In this document: in pieces, positions 32,920-42,175 of the stretch
Layout: each line of letters opens with the position of its first letter
Numbering within the stretch: the first letter of the stretch is position 1
NCBI GenBank assembly: GCA_947165255.1
Contig: CAMUZR010000021.1
Coordinates: 1-46,306 of the forward strand
From: an uncultured Bacteroidales bacterium
GTDB taxonomy: Bacteria > Bacteroidota > Bacteroidia > Bacteroidales > P3
Direction of reading: 5' to 3'
DNA: 46,306 bases
Notes under the pieces: model-generated
What the model was told of the DNA's origin: nothing
The model's input: only the letters and a program-made list of their open reading frames with translations
The model's database searches: none
Made by a program: the position numbers and the translations under genes

Positions 32920-33456
32920 CTATAATTCTTTCAGCACTCCTTTGTGGAAGGAATAGACCGTGCTGTCGGAAGGCTGTGAGGAGGCGTAATGGATGATTTC
33001 AGTAATGCCGTCGCCGTCCACATCGCGGGCTGCAAGCCGGTCGAAGGGGAGGCGATAGAGCGACCAGAAGCTTTCGGGGGTGCCCTCATAGTAGGGCGAG
33101 AGGACGAACCATGTTTCGGCCCCGTAGGTGGATGAGATGTCGTAGCTCATTAGAATGTAGGAGGGTTCTTGGGGTTGGAAACAGACGGTGTCGAGGAGGA
33201 TTTCTCCCTTGTCGTTGGTGCAGAAATTGGCATTGCTGATGCCCGTGAATTCGTCCACCTGCCCGTCGGGGTCCAGCAGGCTGACGCAGATGTAATTGCA
33301 GTCCATATTGCGGCTCAGCTGCAGGGAGGAGTATTCAGAAAGGTCTATGGTCTTTACAATTTTGATGGCTCCGAGATTGGTATTGGCGTAGTTGGAAGTG
33401 CGGTTGCATGCCGTCAACACAATCAGGGTCAATGCAATAAGGATGATTCTTTTCAT
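32920..33456 (-). CDS. small lipoprotein with FG-GAP/calcium-loop-like motif
   Basis: 178 residues from MKRIILIALTLIVLTAC at 33456; the lipobox Cys is residue 17. The longer upstream frame is not credible. Near the C-terminus ARDVDGDGITEIIHYASSQP is a DxDxDG loop followed by a hydrophobic strand, as in FG-GAP/VCBS-type repeats that bind Ca. The protein ends SDSTVYSFHKGVLKEL. It is unrecognised otherwise. A -7 box lies at 33481-33488. A decayed relative of its 3' end seems to lie at 37146-37303. Confidence 0.75.
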   Translation of the reverse strand: MKRIILIALTLIVLTACNRTSNYANTNLGAIKIVKTIDLSEYSSLQLSRNMDCNYICVSLLDPDGQVDEFTGISNANFCTNDKGEILLDTVCFQPQEPSYILMSYDISSTYGAETWFVLSPYYEGTPESFWSLYRLPFDRLAARDVDGDGITEIIHYASSQPSDSTVYSFHKGVLKEL

Positions 33457-33480
33457 TGTGGGTTCTTTTTTTCTTTTTTG

Positions 33481-33488
33481 CAAAGATA
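33481..33488 (-). promoter_or_regulatory. -7 box TATCTTTG
   Basis: It fits TAnnTTTG, 24 bp before the lipoprotein ATG at 33456, in the divergent gap with the dehydrogenase gene. Confidence 0.5.
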
Positions 33489-33581
33489 CGCAAAAGTTTC
33501 GAAAAGGCGACTTTACGGCAGCCGCTATTGCGCACACAATAAAAAGTAGGTTTTGACGTTTTGAAGATTATTGTACAGATT

Positions 33582-34418
33582 ATGGAACTGAAAAGAAAAG
33601 TAATACTGATTACCGGAGCCAGCAGCGGCATTGGATTTGACACCGCCCAGGTGCTGGCACGGCAGGGGCACAAAGTTTACGCCGCCGCCCGCCGTACTGA
33701 ACTAATGGAGTCACTGAAACAGGACGGTGTGGTGACGATGCGGATGGATGTCACCGATAGACAGTCGATGGCCGATGGGGTGAAAGCCGTACTGGACGCC
33801 GAAGGGCGCATAGATGTGCTGGTGAATAATGCGGGCTACGGCTATTTCGGTGCCGTGGAGAATGTGACAATGGAGGAAGCCCGTCGGCAGGTGGAGGTGA
33901 ATGTGTTTGGGCTGGCCGAACTCTGTAAACTGGTTCTGCCCACCATGCGGGAGCAGCGTTCTGGCCGCATTATCAACACTTCTTCCATCGCTGGCAAGAT
34001 GGTGATGCCATTCGGCGCTTGGTACCATGTGTCGAAATATTCGGTGGAAGCACTCAGTGACGCCCTGCGCATGGAGATGAAGCCCTTCGGCGTGGACGTG
34101 GTGATGATTGAGCCCGGCGGCATCAAGACGGACTGGGGCATTATTGCAGCCAAGCACTTGGCCGATTCGTCGGCTGGGACACCATACGAGAGGGAGGCTA
34201 TGATGGAAGCCGACCTGCTGCACAATGCCTACGCTGGCAAATATCTTTCCAAACCCCGGGTGGTGACCAACGCCATCAGCCGGGCTGTGAACAGCCGGAG
34301 GCCCCGTTGCCGCTACCGCATTGGCTTGTTTTCCGGCAGCGCTGTGTTTTTCCACGCCATACTGCCCGACCGCTGGTGGGACTGCCTGATGCGCCGATTT
34401 ATGAGGATAAAAATTTGA
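33582..34418 (+). CDS. short-chain dehydrogenase/reductase
   Basis: 278 residues from the ATG at 33582 (MELKRKVILITG); a TTG 21 bp earlier is less likely. The cofactor motif is TGASSGIG (about 12-19), and the NNAGYG motif is in place. The catalytic Ser in NTSSIAG and the Y-x3-K in WYHVSKYSVEAL are intact. GGIKTDWG follows the active site. AARRTE after strand 2 suggests NADP(H) preference. It is a classical SDR with oxidoreductase function, of the kind often acting on 17-beta-hydroxysteroid-like or retinol-like substrates; the real substrate is unknown. It stands alone on the + strand. Confidence 0.9.
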   Translation: MELKRKVILITGASSGIGFDTAQVLARQGHKVYAAARRTELMESLKQDGVVTMRMDVTDRQSMADGVKAVLDAEGRIDVLVNNAGYGYFGAVENVTMEEARRQVEVNVFGLAELCKLVLPTMREQRSGRIINTSSIAGKMVMPFGAWYHVSKYSVEALSDALRMEMKPFGVDVVMIEPGGIKTDWGIIAAKHLADSSAGTPYEREAMMEADLLHNAYAGKYLSKPRVVTNAISRAVNSRRPRCRYRIGLFSGSAVFFHAILPDRWWDCLMRRFMRIKI

Positions 34419-34441
34419 GTCTTGCTTGAGGAAACCCTCCC

Positions 34442-35500
34442 TCAATCAGATTGCTTTCGCTCCTTTTCTATTGTAGCGATTAACGCCACATTCAGTTTTT
34501 CTATTTCGGTGAGGACTAAAGGATTTTGCGCCTTTAGAAGGGCAGTGCCATACCACAGGCCGTCGGAATGAAAGAATTGGGTCAAAGCCTTGTCGGAAAA
34601 GCAATGCCCATGACGGGCGTAAATTTCATTTCTTATAAGTCGCAATACCTCGGTGGGATAAGGGGCAAGATAGCCTCGGGTGAGCAAGGAGGAAGAAGCT
34701 TCGGGCCAACGGCCGGGAACGGGGTTGTCGAGGTGGGTTTTGGTAAGTTTGAAGAGCAAATCGCCCTGTGTAATCCATTCAAAGTCATTGTCCTCGGTAT
34801 GGACAATGCCATTGTAAAGGTCAAGCCCTTCGGAAGTGAGTTTGAAACAGAGGTTGCGGCCATCGCTGAGAGTGAGAATGTTTTCCGGGCGGTCGGTTTC
34901 ACCCCAGCGGATAGAGTAGGCATAAGTATAGGAGGGTTGATTGGGTAAACTGCTGAGAGAAAGGATGAAAACAGAGTCGGATGAGATTGTCCAAAGTTGT
35001 TGTCCGACAGTCCGGTAAGTTCCCATGATTTGGCGACGAATGTCGGTCTCTAGAACCGAATCGAAACCATGGGCGAAAGTGTACCAAGGGTTTGAGGAAT
35101 GTCCATCATAACGGATGAAAATATCGTGCAGATTTCGGTCATAGCCATAGATAAGCAGAGTTTCCTGGTTATCTATGGACTTATGAACAATGCTGTCGTA
35201 GAAATGGATGATGGTGTCAGTCCATGCGTTTCCAAGTTGATTAGGCATTAGGAAGATGTCGGGGTTGTCTGTTTTGAGCCACGGTTGGGCGTTTGCGCCT
35301 TCGTGGAGAGTGGCCATAACTATGTTGTAGCAGGTGTCTGTCTCGTTTAGAATGGAAATGAAGTATGAGCCGTTGTGCCAATGGCTGCCGACAAGGGAGG
35401 ACTGCGCATAGGTTGTAGGAAGGCTCATGAAATGAATGAAGACAAGAAGTAGCAGATTGGCATGAATACCTTCCATTAACGGGGAAACTGATAATTTCAT
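34442..35500 (-). CDS. exported YARHG-domain protein
   Basis: 352 residues from MKLSVSPLMEGIHANLLLLV at 35500, with a signal peptide ending near YAQS. The upstream 36 codons are outside a normal signal peptide and unlikely. The centre is beta-rich with no family I know. At the C-terminus RNEIYARHGHCFSDKALTQF followed by WY is a YARHG domain (about residues 285-345), an extracellular domain of unknown role. It begins 52 bp downstream of the 35553 gene and may belong to the sigma-factor operon. The convergent SDR gene ends 23 bp away. Confidence 0.8.
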   Translation of the reverse strand: MKLSVSPLMEGIHANLLLLVFIHFMSLPTTYAQSSLVGSHWHNGSYFISILNETDTCYNIVMATLHEGANAQPWLKTDNPDIFLMPNQLGNAWTDTIIHFYDSIVHKSIDNQETLLIYGYDRNLHDIFIRYDGHSSNPWYTFAHGFDSVLETDIRRQIMGTYRTVGQQLWTISSDSVFILSLSSLPNQPSYTYAYSIRWGETDRPENILTLSDGRNLCFKLTSEGLDLYNGIVHTEDNDFEWITQGDLLFKLTKTHLDNPVPGRWPEASSSLLTRGYLAPYPTEVLRLIRNEIYARHGHCFSDKALTQFFHSDGLWYGTALLKAQNPLVLTEIEKLNVALIATIEKERKQSD

Positions 35501-35552
35501 ACAAATGTACTTAAATAAAAAACGCTGATTTTTATTACATTGGAGAGTATTT

Positions 35553-35951
35553 TTACTGCGATGAGGAAATGTGGGAAGAGAAGAGGTTGTAGAAAAGGGT
35601 GCTGACATAGGCTACACCCGCTGAGATGGATATGACCACAAGCCCTGAAATGAGCAAAGAGGCGTTGTGGGCAAAAAATCTGAGCAGCGGCAATGTCCAG
35701 CACTGAGCCGTAAAATGCAGTGACAATGGGTGGAAGATGAATAGGAGCGTCAGGGCAATACCGACAGGGATGCCCGAGAGGAAAGCGACAACTAGGGTGC
35801 GGCGTAGGCGACGACGCTCGTGCTGACAGTAGCGACGGGCTGGCTCAATGGTGTCCATCTTATCAACAAGCCGAGACATAAAGTCCTCACTGTTGCCTAA
35901 CTCTGGACGATAATTGGCAATTTTATTTTCTATAACGTCATTTTTCTTCAT
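35553..35951 (-). CDS. membrane protein paired with ECF sigma factor (putative anti-sigma)
   Basis: 132 residues. A 50-residue polar N-terminus (MKKNDVIENKIANYRPELG) with a basic end (RRRLRR) is followed by two TM helices (about 52-72 and 95-118). It overlaps the 3' end of the sigma gene by 14 bp, the classic arrangement for a sigma/anti-sigma pair. No zinc anti-sigma motif is visible, so the assignment rests on context and topology. Confidence 0.65.
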   Translation of the reverse strand: MKKNDVIENKIANYRPELGNSEDFMSRLVDKMDTIEPARRYCQHERRRLRRTLVVAFLSGIPVGIALTLLFIFHPLSLHFTAQCWTLPLLRFFAHNASLLISGLVVISISAGVAYVSTLFYNLFSSHISSSQ

Positions 35952-36420
35952 CTTCCAAAAGTTTTTTTAGTTGCTTTCTGCCACGTGAAAGGTGTTGGCG
36001 GACAGCGACAGGATTGCTGCCTGTTATTTTTGCTATTTCAATTACAGAATAACCTTGCATATAATACAACAGGATTATCATACGCGTTTTTTCTGCCAGT
36101 TGCGACAGAGCAAAGTAAAGGGCTTCGTATTTAAACGCGTCATCGGGTCTATCTTGTGAGGGATGGGTCTCATCAATTGGTTCTACAGCACGGAAGGGTC
36201 TTTTCTTATAGTCCAGAAAGGTATTATAAGCTATCTTAAAAAGCCATGTTGAGAACTTATAACGCTCGACAAAACCATCTGAAGCCAGCCAAGCCTTGAT
36301 TAGCGTTTCCTGTGCTAAGTCGTCCGCCAATTCTCGGTCACCGTTACAGAGGGCAAGCAAGAATCTCCTAAGAGACTCCTGCTCGACTTGAACAAGCTCA
36401 ATAAAGCGCTCTCGTGTCAT
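35938..36420 (-). CDS. ECF-family RNA polymerase sigma factor
   Basis: 160 residues. Region 2 is present (LADDLAQETLIKAWLASDGF, and FSTWLFKIAYNTFLDYKK) as is region 4 (LSQLAEKTRMIILLYYMQGY then SVIEIAKITGSNPVAVRQHL, a helix-turn-helix). Size and order fit group 4 sigma factors. It directs transcription of a small regulon, probably including its own operon. It overlaps the membrane gene downstream and follows the 36443 gene by 22 bp. Confidence 0.92.
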   Translation of the reverse strand: MTRERFIELVQVEQESLRRFLLALCNGDRELADDLAQETLIKAWLASDGFVERYKFSTWLFKIAYNTFLDYKKRPFRAVEPIDETHPSQDRPDDAFKYEALYFALSQLAEKTRMIILLYYMQGYSVIEIAKITGSNPVAVRQHLSRGRKQLKKLLEDEEK

Positions 36421-36442
36421 AGCCCCTAATTAATTCACCAAA

Positions 36443-36904
36443 TTATTTTATGAGCCGCTGCTCTTCCTTTTCAATCTCGCTGCTTAGTTCGCGCTTGCCT
36501 ACATTATAATAAATTAGAAACGCTATTCCAACAGCCAGCAGCACAAGGCCCAGCGCCAGGAGAACTCCGTCATCCTCAAAAGCCTTTCTGTCCCAATCGT
36601 ACATGAAAAATTCGACAATCACAAACCCGATTCCACTCAGCCCGCAAACGATACCCCAGAGTAGTTTACCAAGCAGACGCTCCTTTAGAGATTTCTGAGG
36701 CCTGTTGAGGCTCCTCAATAGCTCCTCGGGCACATTGCCAGCCCCCTTCTCCAAAGCAGAGAGAACTATCTGGCTGCGTTTTTCAAGCTCATTCTTTTTA
36801 TATCTGGAATAAGCCACAATGACAATAATTGCCACGGCAACAAAACCTAATGGAGGGAGTGACCAAATCAATTGATTTAAAACATCTGATGTAAAAATAT
36901 TCAT
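36443..36904 (-). CDS. DUF6249-like membrane protein
   Basis: 153 residues with an N-terminal TM (about 14-32), a charged middle (KKNELEKRSQIVLSALEKG), and two further TM helices (about 80-100 and 113-133). The layout resembles the DUF6249 proteins that accompany ECF sigma genes in Bacteroidota. It lies 22 bp upstream of the sigma gene and is probably in the same unit. Function unknown. Confidence 0.6.
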   Translation of the reverse strand: MNIFTSDVLNQLIWSLPPLGFVAVAIIVIVAYSRYKKNELEKRSQIVLSALEKGAGNVPEELLRSLNRPQKSLKERLLGKLLWGIVCGLSGIGFVIVEFFMYDWDRKAFEDDGVLLALGLVLLAVGIAFLIYYNVGKRELSSEIEKEEQRLIK

Positions 36905-37145
36905 AATAAAACACTTTTTTAGAGTTAATAAAAACCATTAATTATCGAATCGATTCTCCTATTAAACGAAAAACTGCCCCAAAAAGTGACATCAAACAGA
37001 ATAAAAAAATGGTGCTATCCCATCATCATTTTCATAAAGTGGCAATGTAAACCATGAATCTACTCATCTCCATTTTATCGAAAACTATAAGTCCATTTCA
37101 AAAAGGGAAGATCAAAAACAGTTGAAAAGGCACACAGTCAGCCTA

Positions 37146-37303
37146 CTATCTGTCAGCCATTCCTTTGTTGAAAGTGAATGCTATGCTGTCAGATTGTTAT
37201 TGGGCGGGAAAGAAGGTGTTTTCCTGCAAGGCTAACGCTATTTTCGTTGCCTGAAGAAAAAAATGCCAACCAGAATGCGGCCTATGCGCCAGAAGCTGCG
37301 GGG
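37146..37303 (-). pseudogene. possible remnant of a paralogue of the 32920 lipoprotein
   Basis: The - strand reads QSDSIAFTFNKGMADR then stop (stop at 37146-37148), close to the end of the 32920 protein (SDSTVYSFHKGVLKEL then stop). Further upstream near 37265-37303 it reads PRSFWRIGRI, compared with PESFWSLYRL in the same protein. The frame between is broken by stops. The match is by eye. The remaining parts of the 505-bp gap 36905-37410 show no gene or clear repeat. Confidence 0.35.
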
Positions 37304-37410
37304 GCAGCATTATCAGAAAGCTATAGCAAGGAGATGTCGTAGCGAAAGATCGCAATATAGAGAAAAAAGTAGAACTATGTCGCCCCGCGAGGATGAAAAA
37401 ACATGGTCAT

Positions 37411-39381
37411 TCATTGCCTAACCACCTTTGAGTAATAGGTTGCCGAATGGCTCACTATACGAACCAAATAGACACCTGATGGATAATGGCTCAGGTCGAG
37501 ACTAGTGGGCGACTGGGTAACCAACAGGGTCCGCCCCTGTTCATTTAAAAGCTCCAACGTGAAATCCTCATCTGTGTCCCAACGGATATACACAATATTA
37601 TTCGTGGGGTTGGGATAAAGTGCGAACCGGGGTGAGGGAGCCTGTTCGACAGCTAGGTTGTGGCAGGGCGACTCGATCACAAAGTTGGTAGTGTCGTGGA
37701 AAGCATTTTCGACCGAAGCACGGATATGCCCATAGGCATCCTTGATGGTGTAACCCACATAGCGGTCGGTTCCGCCCCCGCTGTGCCACACTACATAGAG
37801 TTTTTGAGGAGAGACATTGATGGTTACCGAGTCGAGAGTGCTTGCAGTCAGAGCCGCTTTGCCATATACCATCCCTCCCTCCGATTCGAGTGTGAGATGG
37901 GAGTTATTGGGCCAACCGCCACTGCGACGGCTGGACATAACGACAGTTACCGGACAGTAGTCCTCTTCGTCATAACAATCCTGAATAACACGCAAGATGA
38001 CTGATTCTGTGCCCTGGGTGAAGGTAACAAACGCCTCACGCTGAAGGCCGCTCCTGTTGACTTCGGCCTCAAGAGTAAGGACTACAACACCCATGCTGTC
38101 GAGTGTGTCAACAGTGAGCCAGTCGGCATGATATTGGATATCTAGCAAAGCGCTGTTCTGTGGATTCAACGCGAGGAACACCGTATCTATACCGCCCTGA
38201 CGGGTAAAGGCCTTGACGGTATCGTTGAGCCGTAGTGCATAGAGAGGCATGGCACCAATGAGGGCTTGGTTATTACTGCTGAAGTCGTAGGAGCCAAATT
38301 CCCCGTTGGGGCCTCGCGGAACAACGATAGCACCGATGGCATAATAGCCGTCGCCATCGCCACTCCAGCCGAAATTGAAATGGAAGAGGCCGTTGGCATC
38401 ATAGCCGTCGCAGACAAAACCGTGGCCTCCTTGGTCGGAGATGCCGGAATAGATGATGGGGCGTTTTTGGCGCAACTCGGCTTTGAGGGTTTCGCTCCAT
38501 GTTTCATCAGTGAAGCCTTGGTCCTTATTGATGACCCGCATAGAGGGGCTGTAGTAGAAATAGTCTTTGAGTGAATTGTCTATGCTGCGGTAGCCCGGTT
38601 CGCCCACTAGACCGATGGCGGCGCTACCACCTCCAAGGGGTGTGTTGTATGCCATCTCAAGGCTCACGCCTACATGATACATTAAAGTGGCGATAGCCTG
38701 TTGCTCACGAGCAGCACTACTGGGCGTAACGGTGTCTGGCATGTGGTTCCAGTCGTAGAGGGTGTGTCCGTAGTCGGCCGACTGAACCCCATATGTGGTG
38801 TGGGCATAGGCATAGCTGCCGAAGCCAAAGGGCGGATAGTTCCAGTACTTCATCATCTGTGCCTGAGAAGTGGCGGCACAACCTGTTACGCATCCCCTGG
38901 GGCAGAGGTTGTTGTATGGCTCTGCCTGGTTCCAGCGGGTGGTAAGTAGTGGCTCAACCACGTTTTCCTTCGCTGCCAACGGAGGTTGTCCTATTTCGAA
39001 TTGATGCCACAAAGCAGCAATTTCGCCACCGGGTTCGGGACAATGGACGGCAGCCCACTCTATCTGTGCCTGATAGACATCTAAAAGTTCTGCAAGCTGC
39101 AAGGGTATTTGCCCGACCGGCATAGTGCCGTCGAGACTATAGCCAAGCACAGGACATGCGGCATCGTCGGCAGATACCAGCACGAACCCTTGCTCCACAC
39201 CTTCAAAAAGATAGATGCCACTATAGGTCCAACCTTCCGTCACCCTTGTGAAAGGTAATCCCTTACTCTGGTTGGATAACAGATTTTTAGCCACCAGTGC
39301 TGCCCGCTCTGGCGACACGGGGTTACCTCTCATAGCCAGCCCTACCGAAAGACAAGTCAAAATAAAGACAATCCTCTTCAT
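37411..39381 (-). CDS. C10 family cysteine peptidase with T9SS sorting domain
   Basis: 656 residues: signal peptide, inhibitory propeptide (SPERAALVAKNLLSNQ to about 140), then a streptopain/interpain-type domain. The catalytic Cys168 is in CVTGCAATSQAQMMKYWNYP (163-182), the catalytic His320 in GGHGFVCDGYD, and the conserved Trp339 in FNFGWSGDGDGYY. A BACON-like beta domain (DIQYHADWLTVDTLDS) follows. The last 75 residues are a T9SS type A sorting domain (FALYPNPTNNIVYIRW to YYSKVVRQ). It is thus exported through the outer membrane as a proenzyme. It is the last gene of the sigma-led operon and overlaps its paralogue by 4 bp (ATGA). Confidence 0.92.
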   Translation of the reverse strand: MKRIVFILTCLSVGLAMRGNPVSPERAALVAKNLLSNQSKGLPFTRVTEGWTYSGIYLFEGVEQGFVLVSADDAACPVLGYSLDGTMPVGQIPLQLAELLDVYQAQIEWAAVHCPEPGGEIAALWHQFEIGQPPLAAKENVVEPLLTTRWNQAEPYNNLCPRGCVTGCAATSQAQMMKYWNYPPFGFGSYAYAHTTYGVQSADYGHTLYDWNHMPDTVTPSSAAREQQAIATLMYHVGVSLEMAYNTPLGGGSAAIGLVGEPGYRSIDNSLKDYFYYSPSMRVINKDQGFTDETWSETLKAELRQKRPIIYSGISDQGGHGFVCDGYDANGLFHFNFGWSGDGDGYYAIGAIVVPRGPNGEFGSYDFSSNNQALIGAMPLYALRLNDTVKAFTRQGGIDTVFLALNPQNSALLDIQYHADWLTVDTLDSMGVVVLTLEAEVNRSGLQREAFVTFTQGTESVILRVIQDCYDEEDYCPVTVVMSSRRSGGWPNNSHLTLESEGGMVYGKAALTASTLDSVTINVSPQKLYVVWHSGGGTDRYVGYTIKDAYGHIRASVENAFHDTTNFVIESPCHNLAVEQAPSPRFALYPNPTNNIVYIRWDTDEDFTLELLNEQGRTLLVTQSPTSLDLSHYPSGVYLVRIVSHSATYYSKVVRQ

Positions 39382-41363
39382 AATGTATTTGTGATTAAAA
39401 CCTTGTTGTAATAAATGCCACTTTCGGTGACAATACCTACTAAATAAGTCCCTTTGGGCAACACCGATGTGTCCACAGTGAGCTGCTGTCGATGCATGGC
39501 ATCCACTTGGAGCACTGAACGACCGTATATATCACTGATTATAAGGAAGGAAATAGGTGAATCGGCAGCAACTGAGAGCTGAGAACTGGCTGGATTGGGG
39601 TAAAGAGTAATGGCATGACTGCCCTGCGAAACAGGGTCGATTGCCAATGAGGAGCAAGGCCGATCAACAGTTATGTCGGAGGCGTTATAGTAAGCATTGA
39701 CCACTGCGGCAAGAGTGTCGCCATGCTGGTTGGTCACCCAGTAGTTGTAGTAGCGGTCCTGAGGTCCGCCTCGGTGGTACTTGATGATAAGCTGCCCCGG
39801 AGACACACGGACTGTAGCGGACGAAAAACGGTTAGTTGTGGTATGGCTGGCAGTGCCATACACGTGACCAGTAGGCGATTCAAACGAAAGATGGGCGTCA
39901 TTGGCCCATGAGCTTCCTGTGCGGGTGCACTCCATCACCACATTCAGAGGACAGTATTCTTCGTCGCTGTAGGCGGCTTGGGTGATCGTAAGCCGGGCGG
40001 TTCGTCCTTGTTGTTGGAAAATGACTGTGGCAGTACGTTCAGTGCCGGAAACATTGTCCTCCACAGTGACGGAGACCTGCCCAAGATGTTGAAAAGGAGT
40101 GTCGGAAAGTGTCACCCACGAAGCCGTGCAAGATGCCGACCAAGGGACATCAATAGTGTCACAAGTAGTGAGCCACACCTGCTGCGTGCCTACGTTGCGG
40201 TCGAAATAAAGAGCGGAGTCACTGAGATAAAGGCCATATTCTGGTTGAATGCCGATAACGACGTTATTGTTCATGTTGAAGGAATAGGAGCCATGGCTGA
40301 TGGCACCGATGGCATAGAATCCGTCGCCCTCTCCGTCTTCGCCAAGGTTGAAATGCATGTATCGACGGCTATCGAAACCATCGCAAATAAAAGAATGTCC
40401 ACCGGCTGAGCCTGTGCCATCATACATGATGGGGCGCAACTGACGCAACTCGGCAATGAGGATTTCTGTCCAATCGTCGTTGGACATATTGCCCTTTACG
40501 ACATATTGCAGACTCTGGCGGTTGTAGTGAAAATAGCGCCAAAAAGAGTTTTGGGCGCAGTAGGTGTTAGAATCATTGTTGTAGTTGCCTGCGGCAGCAC
40601 CGCTCTGCATGGGATTGTAGCCCATGTGCACACTAACTCCAATGTGATACATCAGCGTGGCCACAGCTGTGCGTTGATCCGCAGGCGAAGCATATGTGAC
40701 CCTGGCGGGCATATTCTCCCAATCATAGAGCGTATGAGCAAAATCAGCCGAAAGCACACCGTAGCCACCATCACTGGTGTAGCTGTGGCTTCCCTTACCA
40801 AAGGCTGGGTAGCTCCAATAGCGCATCACCTGTGCCGCTGCTGTGGCCACGCACCCCGTGGGACAGCCCGACGGGCAAAGGTCGTTGTACGGCGTCAACT
40901 GATACCATTGTGTCTGCACCAGTGGGCCCAACGAGTCAACATCTTCCTTGGATGAAACCAACATAGGCATTTCGTCCAGCAGCCGCTGCCAATCGAGGTC
41001 GGGGGAAGGATCTTGACTGGCAGAGGCTATCTCCAAAGCGTATTGTTCCAAGATAGGCTGTATGGCCAACGGTGGATTGGCCGGATTGAAGGTACCTGAT
41101 GTGGAATAGGCCAGCACCGGACGTGCCACATCATCGGCAGACATTAGGATAAAGCCGCCCTTATCTATGGCGAAAAGGTAGAGATGACCATAGCTTAGGT
41201 CATCACTAAGGTCTTTTAGCTGCGCAATTCCTTGTTGGTGAAGCGTGTTTTTCCAAAAACTCATTGCGGCACGAGCGGCAGTTTGTCGGTCAACAGGAGT
41301 TGCCAAAACGGCCATGGCAAAGGCCATGGCCGTAAAGATTGTTAGTGAACGTTTCAGTTTCAT
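39378..41363 (-). CDS. C10 family cysteine peptidase paralogue with T9SS sorting domain, altered active-site loop
   Basis: 661 residues with the same plan as its neighbour: signal peptide, propeptide (VDRQTAARAAMSFWKN), catalytic Cys171 in CPTGCVATAAAQVMRYWSYP (166-185), His323 in GGHSFICDGFD, a BACON-like domain, and a T9SS sorting domain (ITLYPNPASSQLSV to YYNKVLITNTL). The segment after His that normally reads N-[WF]-G-W is HFNLGEDGEGDGFY (337-350), so the conserved Trp is Glu342. Activity may be changed or lost. It starts 8 bp after the InlB-like lipoprotein stop. It arose probably by duplication of a C10 gene. Confidence 0.9.
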   Translation of the reverse strand: MKLKRSLTIFTAMAFAMAVLATPVDRQTAARAAMSFWKNTLHQQGIAQLKDLSDDLSYGHLYLFAIDKGGFILMSADDVARPVLAYSTSGTFNPANPPLAIQPILEQYALEIASASQDPSPDLDWQRLLDEMPMLVSSKEDVDSLGPLVQTQWYQLTPYNDLCPSGCPTGCVATAAAQVMRYWSYPAFGKGSHSYTSDGGYGVLSADFAHTLYDWENMPARVTYASPADQRTAVATLMYHIGVSVHMGYNPMQSGAAAGNYNNDSNTYCAQNSFWRYFHYNRQSLQYVVKGNMSNDDWTEILIAELRQLRPIMYDGTGSAGGHSFICDGFDSRRYMHFNLGEDGEGDGFYAIGAISHGSYSFNMNNNVVIGIQPEYGLYLSDSALYFDRNVGTQQVWLTTCDTIDVPWSASCTASWVTLSDTPFQHLGQVSVTVEDNVSGTERTATVIFQQQGRTARLTITQAAYSDEEYCPLNVVMECTRTGSSWANDAHLSFESPTGHVYGTASHTTTNRFSSATVRVSPGQLIIKYHRGGPQDRYYNYWVTNQHGDTLAAVVNAYYNASDITVDRPCSSLAIDPVSQGSHAITLYPNPASSQLSVAADSPISFLIISDIYGRSVLQVDAMHRQQLTVDTSVLPKGTYLVGIVTESGIYYNKVLITNTL

Positions 41364-41371
41364 GATTGGAA

Positions 41372-42145
41372 TTACTGATTGTAGTCCGTCATGCGGAAAG
41401 ATTCAACATTGATGCTGATATTGACATACTTGGGACCCGTCCCATCGGCCTCGGCAGTCATGTCCAGCACTCGACCCGTCACCTGGCAGTCAATGGTGTT
41501 GTTGGCGACATCGAAACGGGTTACGTTGACAGTCAGGTTGTCCACCGACATATAATGAGGATATTGCTGCCCACCGACATTCACTAGGTCTCTAATATTA
41601 TTCATCACATAGCAGATGCTGGGGTCGAATTGTCCTTGATTTATCGATCCCTCTTCTCCGTCCCACAACCATTGAACAATGATGTCGTTGCCGCTCGGGT
41701 CGTTAGTAGCGGTAAGCATATACATGATGGAGCCGCCACCCATGCTGACTTGTGTACGCAACAAAACGCCAGCATCGAAAGTGGTATCTCCAAATGTGAT
41801 CGTGAGGACAGCATTGGTATCGAGGATGATATCTCCACCGCCTCCGGTAGTATCTTGCTCCGGTTCACCGAACATGGCAGTGTAAGTGGCGTCCCCTTTC
41901 ACCGCAATAACACGGGGATTCTCGGTGTTGCCATCATCCCATTGCTTGAAAACATAGCCCACATTAGGACGGGCGGCAATCTCGGCGGCCATACCCATCT
42001 CATACTCGCCGCCTCCCAACACGACGCCCCAGTCATCGTTATTGGATTTCACTGTAATGGTGTACTTCTCTGCTTTTTCGTTGCATCCCACCATGAGCAT
42101 ACTGGCAAACAGCACCATGGCGAGGCTTTTTAAAACATTTTTCAT
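41372..42145 (-). CDS. lipoprotein with divergent InlB-type B-repeat
   Basis: 257 residues, lipobox SMLMVGC (Cys at about 21). Residues 27-92 have the B-repeat pattern: YTITVKSNNDDWGVVLGGG, VGYVFKQWDDGNTENPR and ATYTAMF. A second beta-rich domain of about 150 residues is unrecognised. It is probably a surface or periplasmic lipoprotein. It stands between the small lipoproteins and the first C10 peptidase in the operon, so it may assist export, anchoring or control of the peptidases. Confidence 0.75.
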   Translation of the reverse strand: MKNVLKSLAMVLFASMLMVGCNEKAEKYTITVKSNNDDWGVVLGGGEYEMGMAAEIAARPNVGYVFKQWDDGNTENPRVIAVKGDATYTAMFGEPEQDTTGGGGDIILDTNAVLTITFGDTTFDAGVLLRTQVSMGGGSIMYMLTATNDPSGNDIIVQWLWDGEEGSINQGQFDPSICYVMNNIRDLVNVGGQQYPHYMSVDNLTVNVTRFDVANNTIDCQVTGRVLDMTAEADGTGPKYVNISINVESFRMTDYNQ

Positions 42146-42175
42146 CTTTTTTTGTGTTTGTTATTGATTAATGAG

